From: an uncultured Kiloniellaceae bacterium
Lineage (GTDB): Bacteria > Pseudomonadota > Alphaproteobacteria > Kiloniellales > Kiloniellaceae
Assembly (NCBI GenBank): GCA_947493695.1
Contig: CANLSF010000002.1
Span: 744,001 to 808,000 of the forward strand
Length of the DNA stretch: 64,000 bases
Reading direction: 5' to 3'
In this document: in pieces, positions 46,261 to 56,997 of the stretch
How positions within the stretch are numbered: position 1 is the stretch's first letter
Layout: each line of letters opens with the position of its first letter
Notes under the pieces: model-generated
The model's database searches: none
Told to the model about the DNA's origin: nothing
Seen by the model: the letters and a program-made list of their open reading frames with translations, nothing else
Position numbers and translations under genes: made by a program

Positions 46261-47214
46261 TCAGCACGCAGTTGCGTTGTAACGAATCCGAGCCGCACTG
46301 ATCTCTCGCAACCAGCGTTCCACTTCCGCGCTTTGATGAGAGGGAACGATGCCGTCGCGGCTCAAGAGGTAATATCCCGACTCGGTCCGCACACGCGCAT
46401 CCGGAACCGGGCGCACAAGGTCGCCGGCCTCGAGCAAACGGTCAACGAGATGTCCCCAACCGAGTGCCAGTCCCAGACCGTCGACAGCCGCCTGCACCGA
46501 CAGGGGATAGGTGTTAAATACTGTAACCCGCTGCGCAGGCTCACCGGTGATGGCGTTATGCGCCAACCAGGCGCGCCAGTTCATCCATTCTGTATGACTG
46601 CTGGCGACCTCGATCAAGGCAAGGGATCTCAGGTTCTCCAATTGCCCTGCCTCTGGATTCTGCTGGAGAAAAGCAGGTGAACAGACCGGAAAAATGGTTT
46701 CGCCGAAAAGCTTGTGCGCTGTAAACCCGGACCACAGACCATCACCACGCAAAATTGCCAGATCCACTGATTCCGCCAGGCATTCTTCATCGCTGTCCGA
46801 GGCGACAAGGTTGATGCGGACGTGCGGCTTTGTGGCATGAAATTGCTGCAACCTTGGCATCAGCCAGAGTGCAGCGACTGAATTTGTAGCGGCTAAAGTG
46901 ACCAGCCCGCCCTGCTGTTCAGAAAGCAAATCCTGGGACGCCTCGCGCAGTAGCTGCAAAGCCGGCCGGATACTGTCGAGGAGCGATTGTCCTCGCGGCG
47001 TCAGGGTTATGGAGCGATGCCCCCTCGTGAAGAGCTGCACACCATAATGATGCTCCAGCAGCCGGACCTTGCGGCTGATTGCCGTCTCGCTGATGTTGAG
47101 AAGTCTGGACGCCGCAACAAAGCTCTGATCCTTCGCGGCAGCCTCGAATGCCAGGAGATAATCCAGCGGCGGCAATACATTTTTTTTGGGGGCTGTTGGG
47201 TGAATTTCCGCCAT
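46261..47214 (-). CDS. LysR family regulator, GcvA-like
   Basis: A 317-residue LysR-type regulator. The N-terminal helix-turn-helix reads AAKDQSFVAASRLLNISETAISRKVRLLEHHYGVQLFTR, close to the GcvA/AmpR style, followed by a periplasmic-binding-protein-like effector domain. It is divergent from the betaine-type ABC importer and GcvT fusion operon, which it likely controls. Its own downstream genes are the nitrilase and the unknown membrane protein. Confidence 0.88.
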   Translation of the reverse strand: MAEIHPTAPKKNVLPPLDYLLAFEAAAKDQSFVAASRLLNISETAISRKVRLLEHHYGVQLFTRGHRSITLTPRGQSLLDSIRPALQLLREASQDLLSEQQGGLVTLAATNSVAALWLMPRLQQFHATKPHVRINLVASDSDEECLAESVDLAILRGDGLWSGFTAHKLFGETIFPVCSPAFLQQNPEAGQLENLRSLALIEVASSHTEWMNWRAWLAHNAITGEPAQRVTVFNTYPLSVQAAVDGLGLALGWGHLVDRLLEAGDLVRPVPDARVRTESGYYLLSRDGIVPSHQSAEVERWLREISAARIRYNATAC

Positions 47215-47290
47215 GTTCAGATACGGTATCTTTGCGTCATATCCTGAATAGCTCCTGACTCATGAATTGATAGAACCACAGATTTGTTTT

Positions 47291-48363
<1,073 letters not shown>

Positions 48364-48437
48364 GTCAATCTCTTCAGACTCAAATCTCTCGCCGGGCGTG
48401 AGTTCCGGCGAGAGAAATAAGGGAATCTACACATCGA

Positions 48438-49466
48438 ATGAACGATAGCAGCCCGGTCATCTCCTGCAGAAACGTCTGGAAACTATTCGGAAACGATCCG
48501 GAGAAATATCTAGACTCATTGCGCCAGGGCCACTCGTTCGACGACATCCGCAATGACGGCTATATCGCTGCTGTAAGGGATGTCTCGCTGGACATCTCTG
48601 CGGGTGAAATGCTTGTTATCATGGGACTCTCGGGATCGGGAAAGTCCACGCTTGTCCGCTGCCTGTCGCGACTGATCGATATCACAGGCGGCCAGGTGCA
48701 GATCGAAGACGAAGACATCATGGCAATGTCGGAACGCGAACTCATCGACTTGCGGCGCAGGAAAATGGGCATGGTCTTTCAGAGTTTTGGTCTGCTCCCA
48801 CACCGAACCGTTCTAGAAAATGTCGCGTTCCCTTTGGAGATGCGCGGACAGGACAAACACGACCGCCGCGACCGCGCTCTCGAGGTGATCAAACTGGTCG
48901 GTCTGGAAGGACGCGAGGACTACTTCCCCCGCGAACTCTCTGGCGGTCAGCAGCAACGTGTCGGCATTGCCAGGAGTCTCGCGATCGAACCTGACATATG
49001 GTTCCTGGACGAGCCCTTCTCAGCACTTGATCCGCTGATCCGCCGCGAGATGCAGGACGAGTTTCTACGGTTACAGGAGATGCTGGGCAAGACCATCGTG
49101 TTTATCACACATGACTTCGACGAGGCCCTGCGTCTCGCGGACCGAATTGCCATCATGAAGGACGGCGCGATCGAGCAGTGCGACACACCCGATCAGATTG
49201 TTCTGAAACCAGCAACGCCTTATGTCGCGAAGTTTACCGAAGACATTGAAAAGTCGCGGGTGGTCCACGCCAAGGTTCTCTCCAGACCGATCAACGGAAC
49301 CGTGTTATCCGGCTTGCCGGTATCCGGAGATTTCACGATCCAGCAGCTGGCGCGCCAACTGGTGAACGACAGCCGTGACTTCCTGCCGGTCTCGGACAAG
49401 TCCGGTAACGTTGTCGGCGCCATGAACCGGCAAGAAGCCCTGGACGTTCTTCTCGGTACCGACTGA
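48438..49466 (+). CDS. Quaternary amine ABC transporter ATP-binding protein
   Basis: A 342-residue OpuAA/ProV-type ATPase. Walker A is GLSGSGKST (about residues 62-70), the signature is ELSGGQQQRVGIARSL, and Walker B is IWFLDEPFSALDP. The N-terminal KLFGNDPEKYLDSLRQGHS is the typical ProV insert. A short C-terminal segment (DKSGNVVGAMNRQEALDVL) looks like a single CBS-type remnant, a site of osmotic control in some relatives. Its stop overlaps the permease start by one base. Confidence 0.9.
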   Translation: MNDSSPVISCRNVWKLFGNDPEKYLDSLRQGHSFDDIRNDGYIAAVRDVSLDISAGEMLVIMGLSGSGKSTLVRCLSRLIDITGGQVQIEDEDIMAMSERELIDLRRRKMGMVFQSFGLLPHRTVLENVAFPLEMRGQDKHDRRDRALEVIKLVGLEGREDYFPRELSGGQQQRVGIARSLAIEPDIWFLDEPFSALDPLIRREMQDEFLRLQEMLGKTIVFITHDFDEALRLADRIAIMKDGAIEQCDTPDQIVLKPATPYVAKFTEDIEKSRVVHAKVLSRPINGTVLSGLPVSGDFTIQQLARQLVNDSRDFLPVSDKSGNVVGAMNRQEALDVLLGTD

Positions 49467-51436
49467 TGGCCCTTGCCGATACACATATGGCCGGTACAAA
49501 AGCCGCACTGTCTCAAAAGCAGATCGCACAGATATTGTTGGGTTTGGCCATCGTACTGGCTGTGGCCAAACCCATACTTCCAGACATGCTCATCAGAGTG
49601 CCGGAATGGGCCATTCTTCCATATGATCTTTGGTTCCAATGGCTGTTCGATTTCATTAAGGACGACCTGGGCCTGATCCATGTGACCCGCGGCATCGCAT
49701 CGGGTCTGGAATGGCTCCTCGATATCACCGCCAATCTGCTTTACGGCAAACGCCGCTGGCCGGAATTAGGCCCAATCCCCTGGGGTGCGGTCGCCGCTGT
49801 CGCCGCCGTCATCGGCTACTGGCTCGGGGGCTGGCGTATGGCAGTACTGGCGGGCGGCACCTTTGTGTGGGTGGCTCTAATCGGCCAGTGGAAACTGGCG
49901 ATGCAAACGCTTTCCGTGATCGCCGTCGCCGCTCCGGTTGCGGTACTTATCGGTCTGATTCTGGGTATCGCCGCTTGGAAATGGCCACGCTTCGAACGCG
50001 GTTTGGCTCCGTTCTTGTCCGTCCTGCAAACCCTGCCTTTTTTCACCTATCTTCTACCTGCAGTCATTTTCTTCAAGGTCGGTCCGACTGCAGGTTGTGT
50101 CGCCACTATCATCTACGCCATTCCGCCCATGGTTCTGATGACCTCCTTAGGTCTGAAAAAAGTGTCGAACGAGGTGGTAGAGGCGGGCCATATGTGTGGA
50201 TCGACACGCTGGCAGATGTTGCGCCATGTCTATCTGCCGGCTGCACGAACCGAGATCCTGGTCGGTGTCAATCAGGTTATCATGCTGTGTCTGGCGATGG
50301 TTGTCCTGACGGCATTCATCGGAATGCCCGGCCTGGGCGCCAAGCTGCTGTCGCTGATGAATTCGCTAAAGCTGGGACGCAGCTTCGAGATCGGCATCAC
50401 CATCGTATTGATCGCCGTAACGCTGGACCGCCTGTCAAAGGCGTGGGTTGTCAAACAACCCGAACATTTCGCGCGCGGCACGTCCTGGGTGGCACGCCAC
50501 AAACTCCTGTTGCTCGGACTTGGCACGTTCATAGGCTTTCTCATCCTGGCGCAGTTTATCCAAGTGCTGAGCCACATCACCCGCACACAGGATCTTTCGA
50601 TCGGCAAGGATATCGATAATGTCATCCGTGCGATCCTTGCAAATGACGTCGTCACCGCTGTCACCGGCTGGCTGCGTTGGTTCCTCATCACCTGGGTCTT
50701 GATCCCTCTGCGCAACGCGTTGCTATGGCTGCCGACCAGCTCTGTGCTGCTGGGTATCGCGGCGCTGGGCTATTGCGTTGGCGGCCGGACTTCCGCGCTG
50801 ATTGCGGCAGGCTTCTTCGGCATCATTGCATTGACCGGATGGTGGGACCGCTCGATCATCACGCTTTACGCAGTGATGTCGGCGGTAATCCTTGCGACAA
50901 TCATTGGGATACCACTGGGGATTGCCGCGGCCCGCAATAAGAAGTGGTCCGAGCCGACGCTTCTGGCCTGCGATACGATGCAGACCTTCCCCAGCTTCAT
51001 TTACCTGATCCCCGCCATCATGCTCTTCAGCGTCAATGATGTCGCCGTCGTCTTTGCTATTCTGGTCTTCGCCACCGTTCCTTTGACACGCTACACCATC
51101 GAAGGCATGCGCGCCGTTCCGGAGGAACTGACCGAAGCCGCCGACATGTCGGGTGCAACACGTCATCAGAAACTGATGAACGTGCAACTGCCTCTGGCGC
51201 TTCCAACCATGGCGGTCGGTTTCAATCAGGCCATCATGTTTGCGTTTTTCATGGTCATTATCGCCGCCTTTATCGGCACCCAGGATCTGGGTCAGGAACT
51301 GCAAAAAACGCTTGCCGGCAACGACTTGGGTAAAAACTTTGTACTGGGTATGTGCGTTGCCCTGATGGCGTTGGCCTTCAACCACATCATCATGCGCTGG
51401 TCGAACGACCGCCGTAAGGCTTTAGGAGTCGCTTGA
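49466..51436 (+). CDS. Quaternary amine ABC transporter permease, two fused modules
   Basis: A 656-residue membrane protein that holds two complete binding-protein-dependent permease domains. The first ends with the EAA loop EVVEAGHMCGSTRWQMLRHV and AFIGMPGLGAKLL. The second has ELTEAADMSGATRHQKLMNV and AFIGTQDLGQELQ. Single-module ProW/OpuAB proteins are about half this size, so this is a tandem fusion that may form the whole channel in one chain. It lies 1 nt before the fusion enzyme gene. Confidence 0.9.
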   Translation: MALADTHMAGTKAALSQKQIAQILLGLAIVLAVAKPILPDMLIRVPEWAILPYDLWFQWLFDFIKDDLGLIHVTRGIASGLEWLLDITANLLYGKRRWPELGPIPWGAVAAVAAVIGYWLGGWRMAVLAGGTFVWVALIGQWKLAMQTLSVIAVAAPVAVLIGLILGIAAWKWPRFERGLAPFLSVLQTLPFFTYLLPAVIFFKVGPTAGCVATIIYAIPPMVLMTSLGLKKVSNEVVEAGHMCGSTRWQMLRHVYLPAARTEILVGVNQVIMLCLAMVVLTAFIGMPGLGAKLLSLMNSLKLGRSFEIGITIVLIAVTLDRLSKAWVVKQPEHFARGTSWVARHKLLLLGLGTFIGFLILAQFIQVLSHITRTQDLSIGKDIDNVIRAILANDVVTAVTGWLRWFLITWVLIPLRNALLWLPTSSVLLGIAALGYCVGGRTSALIAAGFFGIIALTGWWDRSIITLYAVMSAVILATIIGIPLGIAAARNKKWSEPTLLACDTMQTFPSFIYLIPAIMLFSVNDVAVVFAILVFATVPLTRYTIEGMRAVPEELTEAADMSGATRHQKLMNVQLPLALPTMAVGFNQAIMFAFFMVIIAAFIGTQDLGQELQKTLAGNDLGKNFVLGMCVALMALAFNHIIMRWSNDRRKALGVA

Positions 51437-51437
51437 G

Positions 51438-53804
51438 ATGAATATGCCTTCCATCTTCCCTGAACCTTACGCACGCGCCGGTGTGGTGACCCCTGGCCTG
51501 CCGATTCTGCCGCATGGGGTCGAGCGTTATCCGGTGCCCGGCGGTGGCAGTCGCGCCGTCCAGATTTTTCGCGGCGACGAGATCACCCTCCAGGATCGCG
51601 AAGGCTTGCAGCCAGTCGAGCTTGTATTCTTCTCACCGGACGGGCGCTCTGATGCCGCCATGATCGGCGCCAAAGGCGGGCGAGACCCGCTTGGGCTGAA
51701 AGCAGCGCTCTCCTCCGATGCGTCCGGCGTAAGGGTGCTAAAAACCCTGAAGAAAGCCGGCTTCGACATCGACAAGGCAGACGGCACGCTCCTGTTTGAG
51801 GAGGCCTCACGCGCAGGCGAACTTGCCAGTTTCGTAGCTTCCTCCGACGGTCTCTTGATTGCCTGTGCACCAGGGGGCGCGATGCTGCCGCATCAGCAAT
51901 GGGCACCGACTGATGTTGTGCTCTACCTGCGCCGCGCAACGCCGGGCAACCTTCAGACAGCCCTGTCGCCACCGGCCCCGCTCGCGGATCCGCTTATCGA
52001 TATCAATATCCAGCCGGGACAGGCTCGCCCGTACCAGGTCAAGGCAGGGCAATACATTCAAGTTCTGGATGTGCAGGGCCGTGAATGTACTGACTTTCAG
52101 GCATTCTCCTTGAGGGCACTTGACCAGGGAATTGAGCAGACTATCGACCCGACAACCACACGTTCCTTGATGGGATCGCTTTATCCCCAGCCGGGCCTCT
52201 ATTCGAAGTACTTTTCGATGGCGCAGGAACCTCTGCTTGAGCTCGTACAGGATACCGTCGGGCGGCATGACACTTTTGGTCTGGCCTGTACTGCCCGCTA
52301 CTACGAAGACCTGGGATACCCCGGGCACGTCAATTGTTCAGACAACATCAACAAAGAATTGGCGGAATTCGGAGTCCGTCCGCGCGCCGGGTGGCCTGCA
52401 ATCAATTTCTTCTTCAACACTTTGCTGGATGACACCAATGCCATCAGCATGGACGAACCCTATTCGCGACCGGGCGATTTCGTTTTGCTGCGCGCACTGA
52501 CCGATTTGCTGTGTGTCTCGACAGGCTGTCCTTGCGATGTCGATCCAGCGAACGGTTGGAACCCGACCGACATTCAGGTGCGCGTCTACGGAAAGAATGA
52601 AGACTTCAAGCGCTCGATCGGGTGGCGCAAAACGCCGGAGGCGGATTTGGAAGAAACGAAGACGACCGGATTTCACGAGTGCTTTGCCCGCCACACACGG
52701 GATTTCGTTGAATATGCTGGTTACTGGCTTCCCAACACCATGACGAAGCACGGTGCCATTTCAGAGTACTGGGCCGCGCGGGAAAAAGCCGTAATCATGG
52801 ATCTCTCCCCTTTGCGGAAATACGAGGTCACCGGCCCAGATGCGGAAGCGCTGATGCAGGTCTGCGTGACCCGGAATATCAAAAAGCTCCCGGTTGGAGG
52901 CATCGTCTACACGGCCATGTGTTACGAACACGGGGGAATGATTGATGACGGCACCGTCTTTCGTCTCGGAGAGATGAATTTCCGTTGGATCGGCGGCAAT
53001 GATCAGTCCGGCCTGTGGCTGCGCAAACAGGCAAGCGAACGCGGACTGAATGCCTGGGTCCGCAGTTCGACTGACCACCACTGCAATGTGGCGATCCAAG
53101 GGCCGTTGTCGCGGGAAATCCTGAAACAGGTGATCTGGACAACGCCTCAACAGGCAACGATCGAGGAACTGCCGTGGTTCAAGCTGATCACCGGCCGCGT
53201 CGGTGGCTTCCACGGTCCCGCGGTTGTGGTGAGCCGCACCGGTTATTCCGGCGAACTGGGATACGAGGTTTTTTGCCACCCGAAGGATGCCACCGAGGTG
53301 TTCGATGCAATCTGGGCTGCAGGTGAGCCACTGGGCATGCTCCCGGCGGGCCTGGCCGCACTAGATATGCTTCGGGTCGAGGCCGGGCTGATCTTTGCAG
53401 GCTCGGAATTCGATGACCAGACCGACCCGATCGAGGCCGGAATTGGCTTCACCGTGCCGTTAAAGAGCAAGGAAGATGATTTCATCGGACGCTCCGCACT
53501 GGAAAGACGCAAGGCCCATCCTCAGAAGAAACTTGTAGGACTTGAACTGACAGGTGGTGTGGTGCCAACCCCGGGAGACTGCATTCACAACGGCAAACCT
53601 CAGGTTGGCATCGTAACTTCTGCCGTCAAATCGCCAGTTCTCGGAAAGACGATCGCATTGGCACGAGTCGATGTCTCCTGCGCTGAACCCGGTACCGCAC
53701 TGGAGATAGGGCGTCTTGATGGTGATCAAAAACGGCTGCTGGCGACCGTCGTTCCCTTCCCTCATTTCGACCCGACGAAGGAACGTGTGAAAGGACACTA
53801 CTAG
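51438..53804 (+). CDS. DUF1989-aminomethyltransferase (GcvT-like) fusion
   Basis: A 788-residue two-part protein. Residues about 30-190 look like a weak copy, and 190-390 like a full DUF1989 (urea-carboxylase-associated) domain with LLCVSTGCPCDVDPANGW. Residues about 415-785 are a GcvT/T-protein-like fold with HGGMIDDGTVFRL, VAIQGPLSREIL, SRTGYSGELGYEVF and LDMLRVEAGLIFAG. GcvT relatives move methyl or aminomethyl groups to tetrahydrofolate (glycine cleavage T protein, dimethylglycine, DMSP and sarcosine enzymes). Linked to a betaine-type importer, it may demethylate the imported compound. The DUF1989 role is not established. Confidence 0.83.
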   Translation: MNMPSIFPEPYARAGVVTPGLPILPHGVERYPVPGGGSRAVQIFRGDEITLQDREGLQPVELVFFSPDGRSDAAMIGAKGGRDPLGLKAALSSDASGVRVLKTLKKAGFDIDKADGTLLFEEASRAGELASFVASSDGLLIACAPGGAMLPHQQWAPTDVVLYLRRATPGNLQTALSPPAPLADPLIDINIQPGQARPYQVKAGQYIQVLDVQGRECTDFQAFSLRALDQGIEQTIDPTTTRSLMGSLYPQPGLYSKYFSMAQEPLLELVQDTVGRHDTFGLACTARYYEDLGYPGHVNCSDNINKELAEFGVRPRAGWPAINFFFNTLLDDTNAISMDEPYSRPGDFVLLRALTDLLCVSTGCPCDVDPANGWNPTDIQVRVYGKNEDFKRSIGWRKTPEADLEETKTTGFHECFARHTRDFVEYAGYWLPNTMTKHGAISEYWAAREKAVIMDLSPLRKYEVTGPDAEALMQVCVTRNIKKLPVGGIVYTAMCYEHGGMIDDGTVFRLGEMNFRWIGGNDQSGLWLRKQASERGLNAWVRSSTDHHCNVAIQGPLSREILKQVIWTTPQQATIEELPWFKLITGRVGGFHGPAVVVSRTGYSGELGYEVFCHPKDATEVFDAIWAAGEPLGMLPAGLAALDMLRVEAGLIFAGSEFDDQTDPIEAGIGFTVPLKSKEDDFIGRSALERRKAHPQKKLVGLELTGGVVPTPGDCIHNGKPQVGIVTSAVKSPVLGKTIALARVDVSCAEPGTALEIGRLDGDQKRLLATVVPFPHFDPTKERVKGHY

Positions 53805-53811
53805 CCGCTAA

Positions 53812-53845
53812 TACAACTGCGGGCTCAGGTTTGGCGTTTTTTATG
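53812..53845. terminator. Weak terminator-like stretch between convergent genes
   Basis: An imperfect stem (AGCCGC with GCGGGCT) is followed by a T-run GGCGTTTTTTATG on the plus strand. It lies between the stop codons of the GcvT fusion and the fusion-protein gene. Low confidence. Confidence 0.25.
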
Positions 53846-53856
53846 ACTTTTTATGT

Positions 53857-55179
53857 TCAGTCTTCCCTCCAGGCCTTATCCATACTCTCCTTGATCGGCT
53901 TTATGAGGTAATTCATCGGTGTCCGCTCTCCGGTGATAATCAACACGTCAGCAGGCATACCGGGCTGCAGAGTCTTCTCGTCCAGTCGTGCGACCTCTTC
54001 ATCCGAGACCGCAATACGTGCCACGAAGAAAGGCGCTTTGGTGTCCGGGTCGATCAGGCTGTCCGCCGAAACGTAGATCACATCGCCCTGAAGCTTGGGC
54101 GTCGTTCTCTGCGAGAACGCCGTGAACTGCACATCGGCGGGAAGACCGATTTGAATGTTGTCGATATCGACAGGCAGGACCTTAGCCTCGACAATCAACA
54201 GGTCGTTCTCGGGAACAATCTCCAGCAGGGTTTCCCCGGGCTGCAAAACACCCCCCACCGTGTGCACCGCCAGACCGACAACAAACCCCTTGGCCGTCGC
54301 GGTGATCTGCGTCTGTTCCAGTGAGTAGTTGGTCGCGTTCAGGCGTTCTTCCAGATCGAAAAGCTCGCTTTCTTTCTGCTGAAGCTCCGTCACGACTTCT
54401 TCACTGAAGTTCTTCTGAACCTGCACGATCTCCAGCTGCGCCTCTCCAATCAGGCGTCTGGACTGGGCAATAGCGGCAAGATGCTCGCCCCGCTTGCCCC
54501 CGAGATTGGCGGCTTCGCGCTCAAGCGATAGAATTCTGGTGCGGGTCGTGTAGCCCTTTTTGTAGAGTTCGCGCAGCCCCGAAAGCTCCTCATCAATCAA
54601 CTTGATCTGTTCGTCCTTGGCGCGCACCTGCGCGTTGAGACCCTGGATCTCTTCTTCGAGCTGTCCAATCCGTTCGGTAACGATTGCGATTTGGCCTTCC
54701 AGAGCATCCCGGCGAACGCTGAAGAGTTTTTCCTGCGCAGCCATGATCTCCCTGACACCCGAAAGTTCTGTGCGCTCAGCCATAACTTGCGGGTAGACAA
54801 TGTCCGGTAGACTGTCGCGCTCCGCCCGCAGACGGGCGACAATTGCCCAGGAGGTATCATAGTTGCTTTGCATGATGGAATGGGACGCCGCCGCGCGCGT
54901 GCGGTCCAGTGTCACAAGGATATCGCCCACATCGACACGGTCACCGTTCTTGACGGCAAGCTCGGTGACGACACCACCTTCCAGCGTCTGAACCTTTTTT
55001 CGGTTTGAAAAGACCTTGACTGTTCCCTGTGCAACAACCGCACTGGACAGGTTGGCAAAGGCCGACCAGGCGCCAAAACCGCCCAGCGCGCCAAACACGA
55101 CGATAAACCCGGCGAAAATCGTGGGCCAGGGGTTAGTTGGTGCAGTCGCATCCGCGTTATTTTGATTTGCCAGGGTCAT
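53857..55179 (-). CDS. Type I secretion membrane fusion protein (HlyD family)
   Basis: A 440-residue HlyD/PrtE-type adaptor. It has a single N-terminal membrane anchor (about 19-42, IFAGFIVVFGALGGFGAW), a biotinyl-lipoyl-like start (VKVFSNRKKVQTLEGGVVTELAVKNGDRV), a long coiled coil (about 120-290) and a C-terminal beta-barrel (KVLPVDIDNIQIGLPADVQF). It bridges the inner-membrane ATPase and an outer-membrane TolC not seen in the window. The ATG is 2 nt after the ATPase stop. Confidence 0.92.
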   Translation of the reverse strand: MTLANQNNADATAPTNPWPTIFAGFIVVFGALGGFGAWSAFANLSSAVVAQGTVKVFSNRKKVQTLEGGVVTELAVKNGDRVDVGDILVTLDRTRAAASHSIMQSNYDTSWAIVARLRAERDSLPDIVYPQVMAERTELSGVREIMAAQEKLFSVRRDALEGQIAIVTERIGQLEEEIQGLNAQVRAKDEQIKLIDEELSGLRELYKKGYTTRTRILSLEREAANLGGKRGEHLAAIAQSRRLIGEAQLEIVQVQKNFSEEVVTELQQKESELFDLEERLNATNYSLEQTQITATAKGFVVGLAVHTVGGVLQPGETLLEIVPENDLLIVEAKVLPVDIDNIQIGLPADVQFTAFSQRTTPKLQGDVIYVSADSLIDPDTKAPFFVARIAVSDEEVARLDEKTLQPGMPADVLIITGERTPMNYLIKPIKESMDKAWRED

Positions 55180-55181
55180 CG

Positions 55182-56909
55182 TTATCCCTGCACTCCCACC
55201 GCAACCGCGGGGCCCGTTTTCTGGCCGTTGTTCGTGACGGACCTGGTCACCTTCGGCAGAACTTCTTCCTTCGATCCATAGTGTTCGATCATGCCGTCTT
55301 TCAACACCAGCAGCTTTTCGACCACGGAGAGAACCGAAGGCCGGTGAGCAATAACGATTGAAGTTGCTCCACGTTCCTTCAGGCCTATCAATGCGCGGCG
55401 AAGGGCCTCTTCTCCCTCCGCGTCCAGGTTGGAGTTTGGCTCATCAAGAACCACAAGACTTGGTTCACCATACAGGGCGCGCGCCAAACCGATCCGCTGC
55501 CGCTGGCCACCGGAGAGCACCCGACCGCCCGGGCCGATATTGGTGTCGTAGCCTTTTTCGAGCTGCAGGATCAATTCGTGGACACCTGCCTTTTGGGCGG
55601 CTTCGATCACAGCTTGGGGCTCACCATCGTCAAAACGGGAGATGTTCTCAGAAACAGAACCCTCGAAGAGTTCAACATCCTGCGGCAGATACCCCAAATG
55701 CGGCCCCAGCTCCAGATGGTTCCATTTGGCAATGTCCGCGCCGTCCAGCCGCACCTGCCCGCTGGTTGGTTTCCAAACTCCGACCAGAAGGCGTGAGAGT
55801 GTGGATTTACCAGCCGCGCTGGGTCCGATAATTCCCACGCATTCACCGGGTGCGACAGAGAAAGACAGTCCCTTGATCACAGGCGTTGTTCCGCCGGGCG
55901 CCGGTGCAACAACGCGCTCAACCGATATGGAACCGGCGGGTTTAGGTAACGAAGACTGCATTTCGGCTGCTTCAGCCTTGTCGAAAAATTCGCCGAGACG
56001 ACGGTGCGCCGCACGGGCCAGTACAAAGTTCCGCCAGGAGTTGATCGCACCCTGAACCGGTGCGAGGGCACGCCCCATGATAATCGAGCTCGCGATCATG
56101 ACGCCCGCGCTGATCTCCAGGTTCAACACCAGGATCGCGCCGGCACCCAACATCGCAACCTGCAAGAGCGGGCGGATAAATTTCGCACAGGCCGTCAGCA
56201 ATCCGGAACGATCGCTCGCGCGTGCCTGTGAGGCCTGCCCGCTTGCGTAACGCTGGTACCAGCGGCGTTGCAGGCCCTGAAGCATGCCAAGGGCTTCGAT
56301 GACTTCCCGGTTGCGGATTGCGTTGTCGGCGAAACTCATGGCCGCACCGCTGTTTTGCGAGGCCTTGACCAACAGATTACGCGTGAAAATCTCACTGGCA
56401 ACCGCGAGTCCAAAAAGCAGAACGGCGCCAGTGAGTGAAATCAGACCCAGAACGGGATGCAATGCGAAGATCAAAATCAGAAAGATCGGCGCCCAGGGGG
56501 CATCGAAAAAGGTAATGAGACCGGGTCCCGTCAAAAAGCTGCGCACGGTCTCCATATCCTTGAGTGGCTGGGTCGTACCGCTTTGTCCTTCGACAGGTGC
56601 TTTAAAGATACCGCTAAAGAGGGATTCCGTCAGGCGTTGCTCAAGCCCACCGTTCAGGCGCACCAGGATGCGGCTGCGCAGAAATTCCAGAATCGCGCTC
56701 ACCAGAATAAGGCCGACCGCTGCAATCGAGAGATAAACCAATGTCGGAACACTACTGGATGTCAAGACGCGGTCGTAGATCTGCAACATGTAGAGCGGAC
56801 CCACGAGCATCAGAAGATTGATAAAGAGGCTGAAAAAACCTGCGGACAGAAAAATCGACCGCGATTCGGAAAGTGCCGTCTTTAACACCGTGCCATCGGA
56901 AGAGCCCAC
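55182..56909 (-). CDS. Type I secretion ABC transporter ATPase/permease (PrtD-like)
   Basis: A 575-residue half-transporter with an N-terminal membrane domain (about 20-300) and a C-terminal ATPase. Walker A is GPSAAGKSTLS, signature LSGGQRQRIGLARAL, Walker B SLVVLDEPNSNLD. There is no N-terminal peptidase domain, so it belongs to the PrtD/AprD group that exports RTX proteins with uncleaved C-terminal signals. The start is GTG. It lies just downstream of the giant RTX gene on the same strand, so that protein is the likely cargo. Confidence 0.92.
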   Translation of the reverse strand: MGSSDGTVLKTALSESRSIFLSAGFFSLFINLLMLVGPLYMLQIYDRVLTSSSVPTLVYLSIAAVGLILVSAILEFLRSRILVRLNGGLEQRLTESLFSGIFKAPVEGQSGTTQPLKDMETVRSFLTGPGLITFFDAPWAPIFLILIFALHPVLGLISLTGAVLLFGLAVASEIFTRNLLVKASQNSGAAMSFADNAIRNREVIEALGMLQGLQRRWYQRYASGQASQARASDRSGLLTACAKFIRPLLQVAMLGAGAILVLNLEISAGVMIASSIIMGRALAPVQGAINSWRNFVLARAAHRRLGEFFDKAEAAEMQSSLPKPAGSISVERVVAPAPGGTTPVIKGLSFSVAPGECVGIIGPSAAGKSTLSRLLVGVWKPTSGQVRLDGADIAKWNHLELGPHLGYLPQDVELFEGSVSENISRFDDGEPQAVIEAAQKAGVHELILQLEKGYDTNIGPGGRVLSGGQRQRIGLARALYGEPSLVVLDEPNSNLDAEGEEALRRALIGLKERGATSIVIAHRPSVLSVVEKLLVLKDGMIEHYGSKEEVLPKVTRSVTNNGQKTGPAVAVGVQG

Positions 56910-56943
56910 TATAGCCTGCTTTATTCTTGAATTTGAAAAGACA

Positions 56944-56971
56944 GAGGGAGGCGGACTGCTCCGCCTCCCTC
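56944..56971 (-). terminator. Strong hairpin between RTX gene and secretion genes
   Basis: A perfect 12-bp stem (GAGGGAGGCGGA/TCCGCCTCCCTC, loop CTGC) follows the RTX stop codon by 26 nt. Read on the minus strand the tail is TGTCTTTTCAAA, a short T-run. It is a terminator or attenuator that would give more RTX message than secretion-gene message. Confidence 0.75.
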
Positions 56972-56997
56972 CAATTCATACTGCGATTTGATTACGC

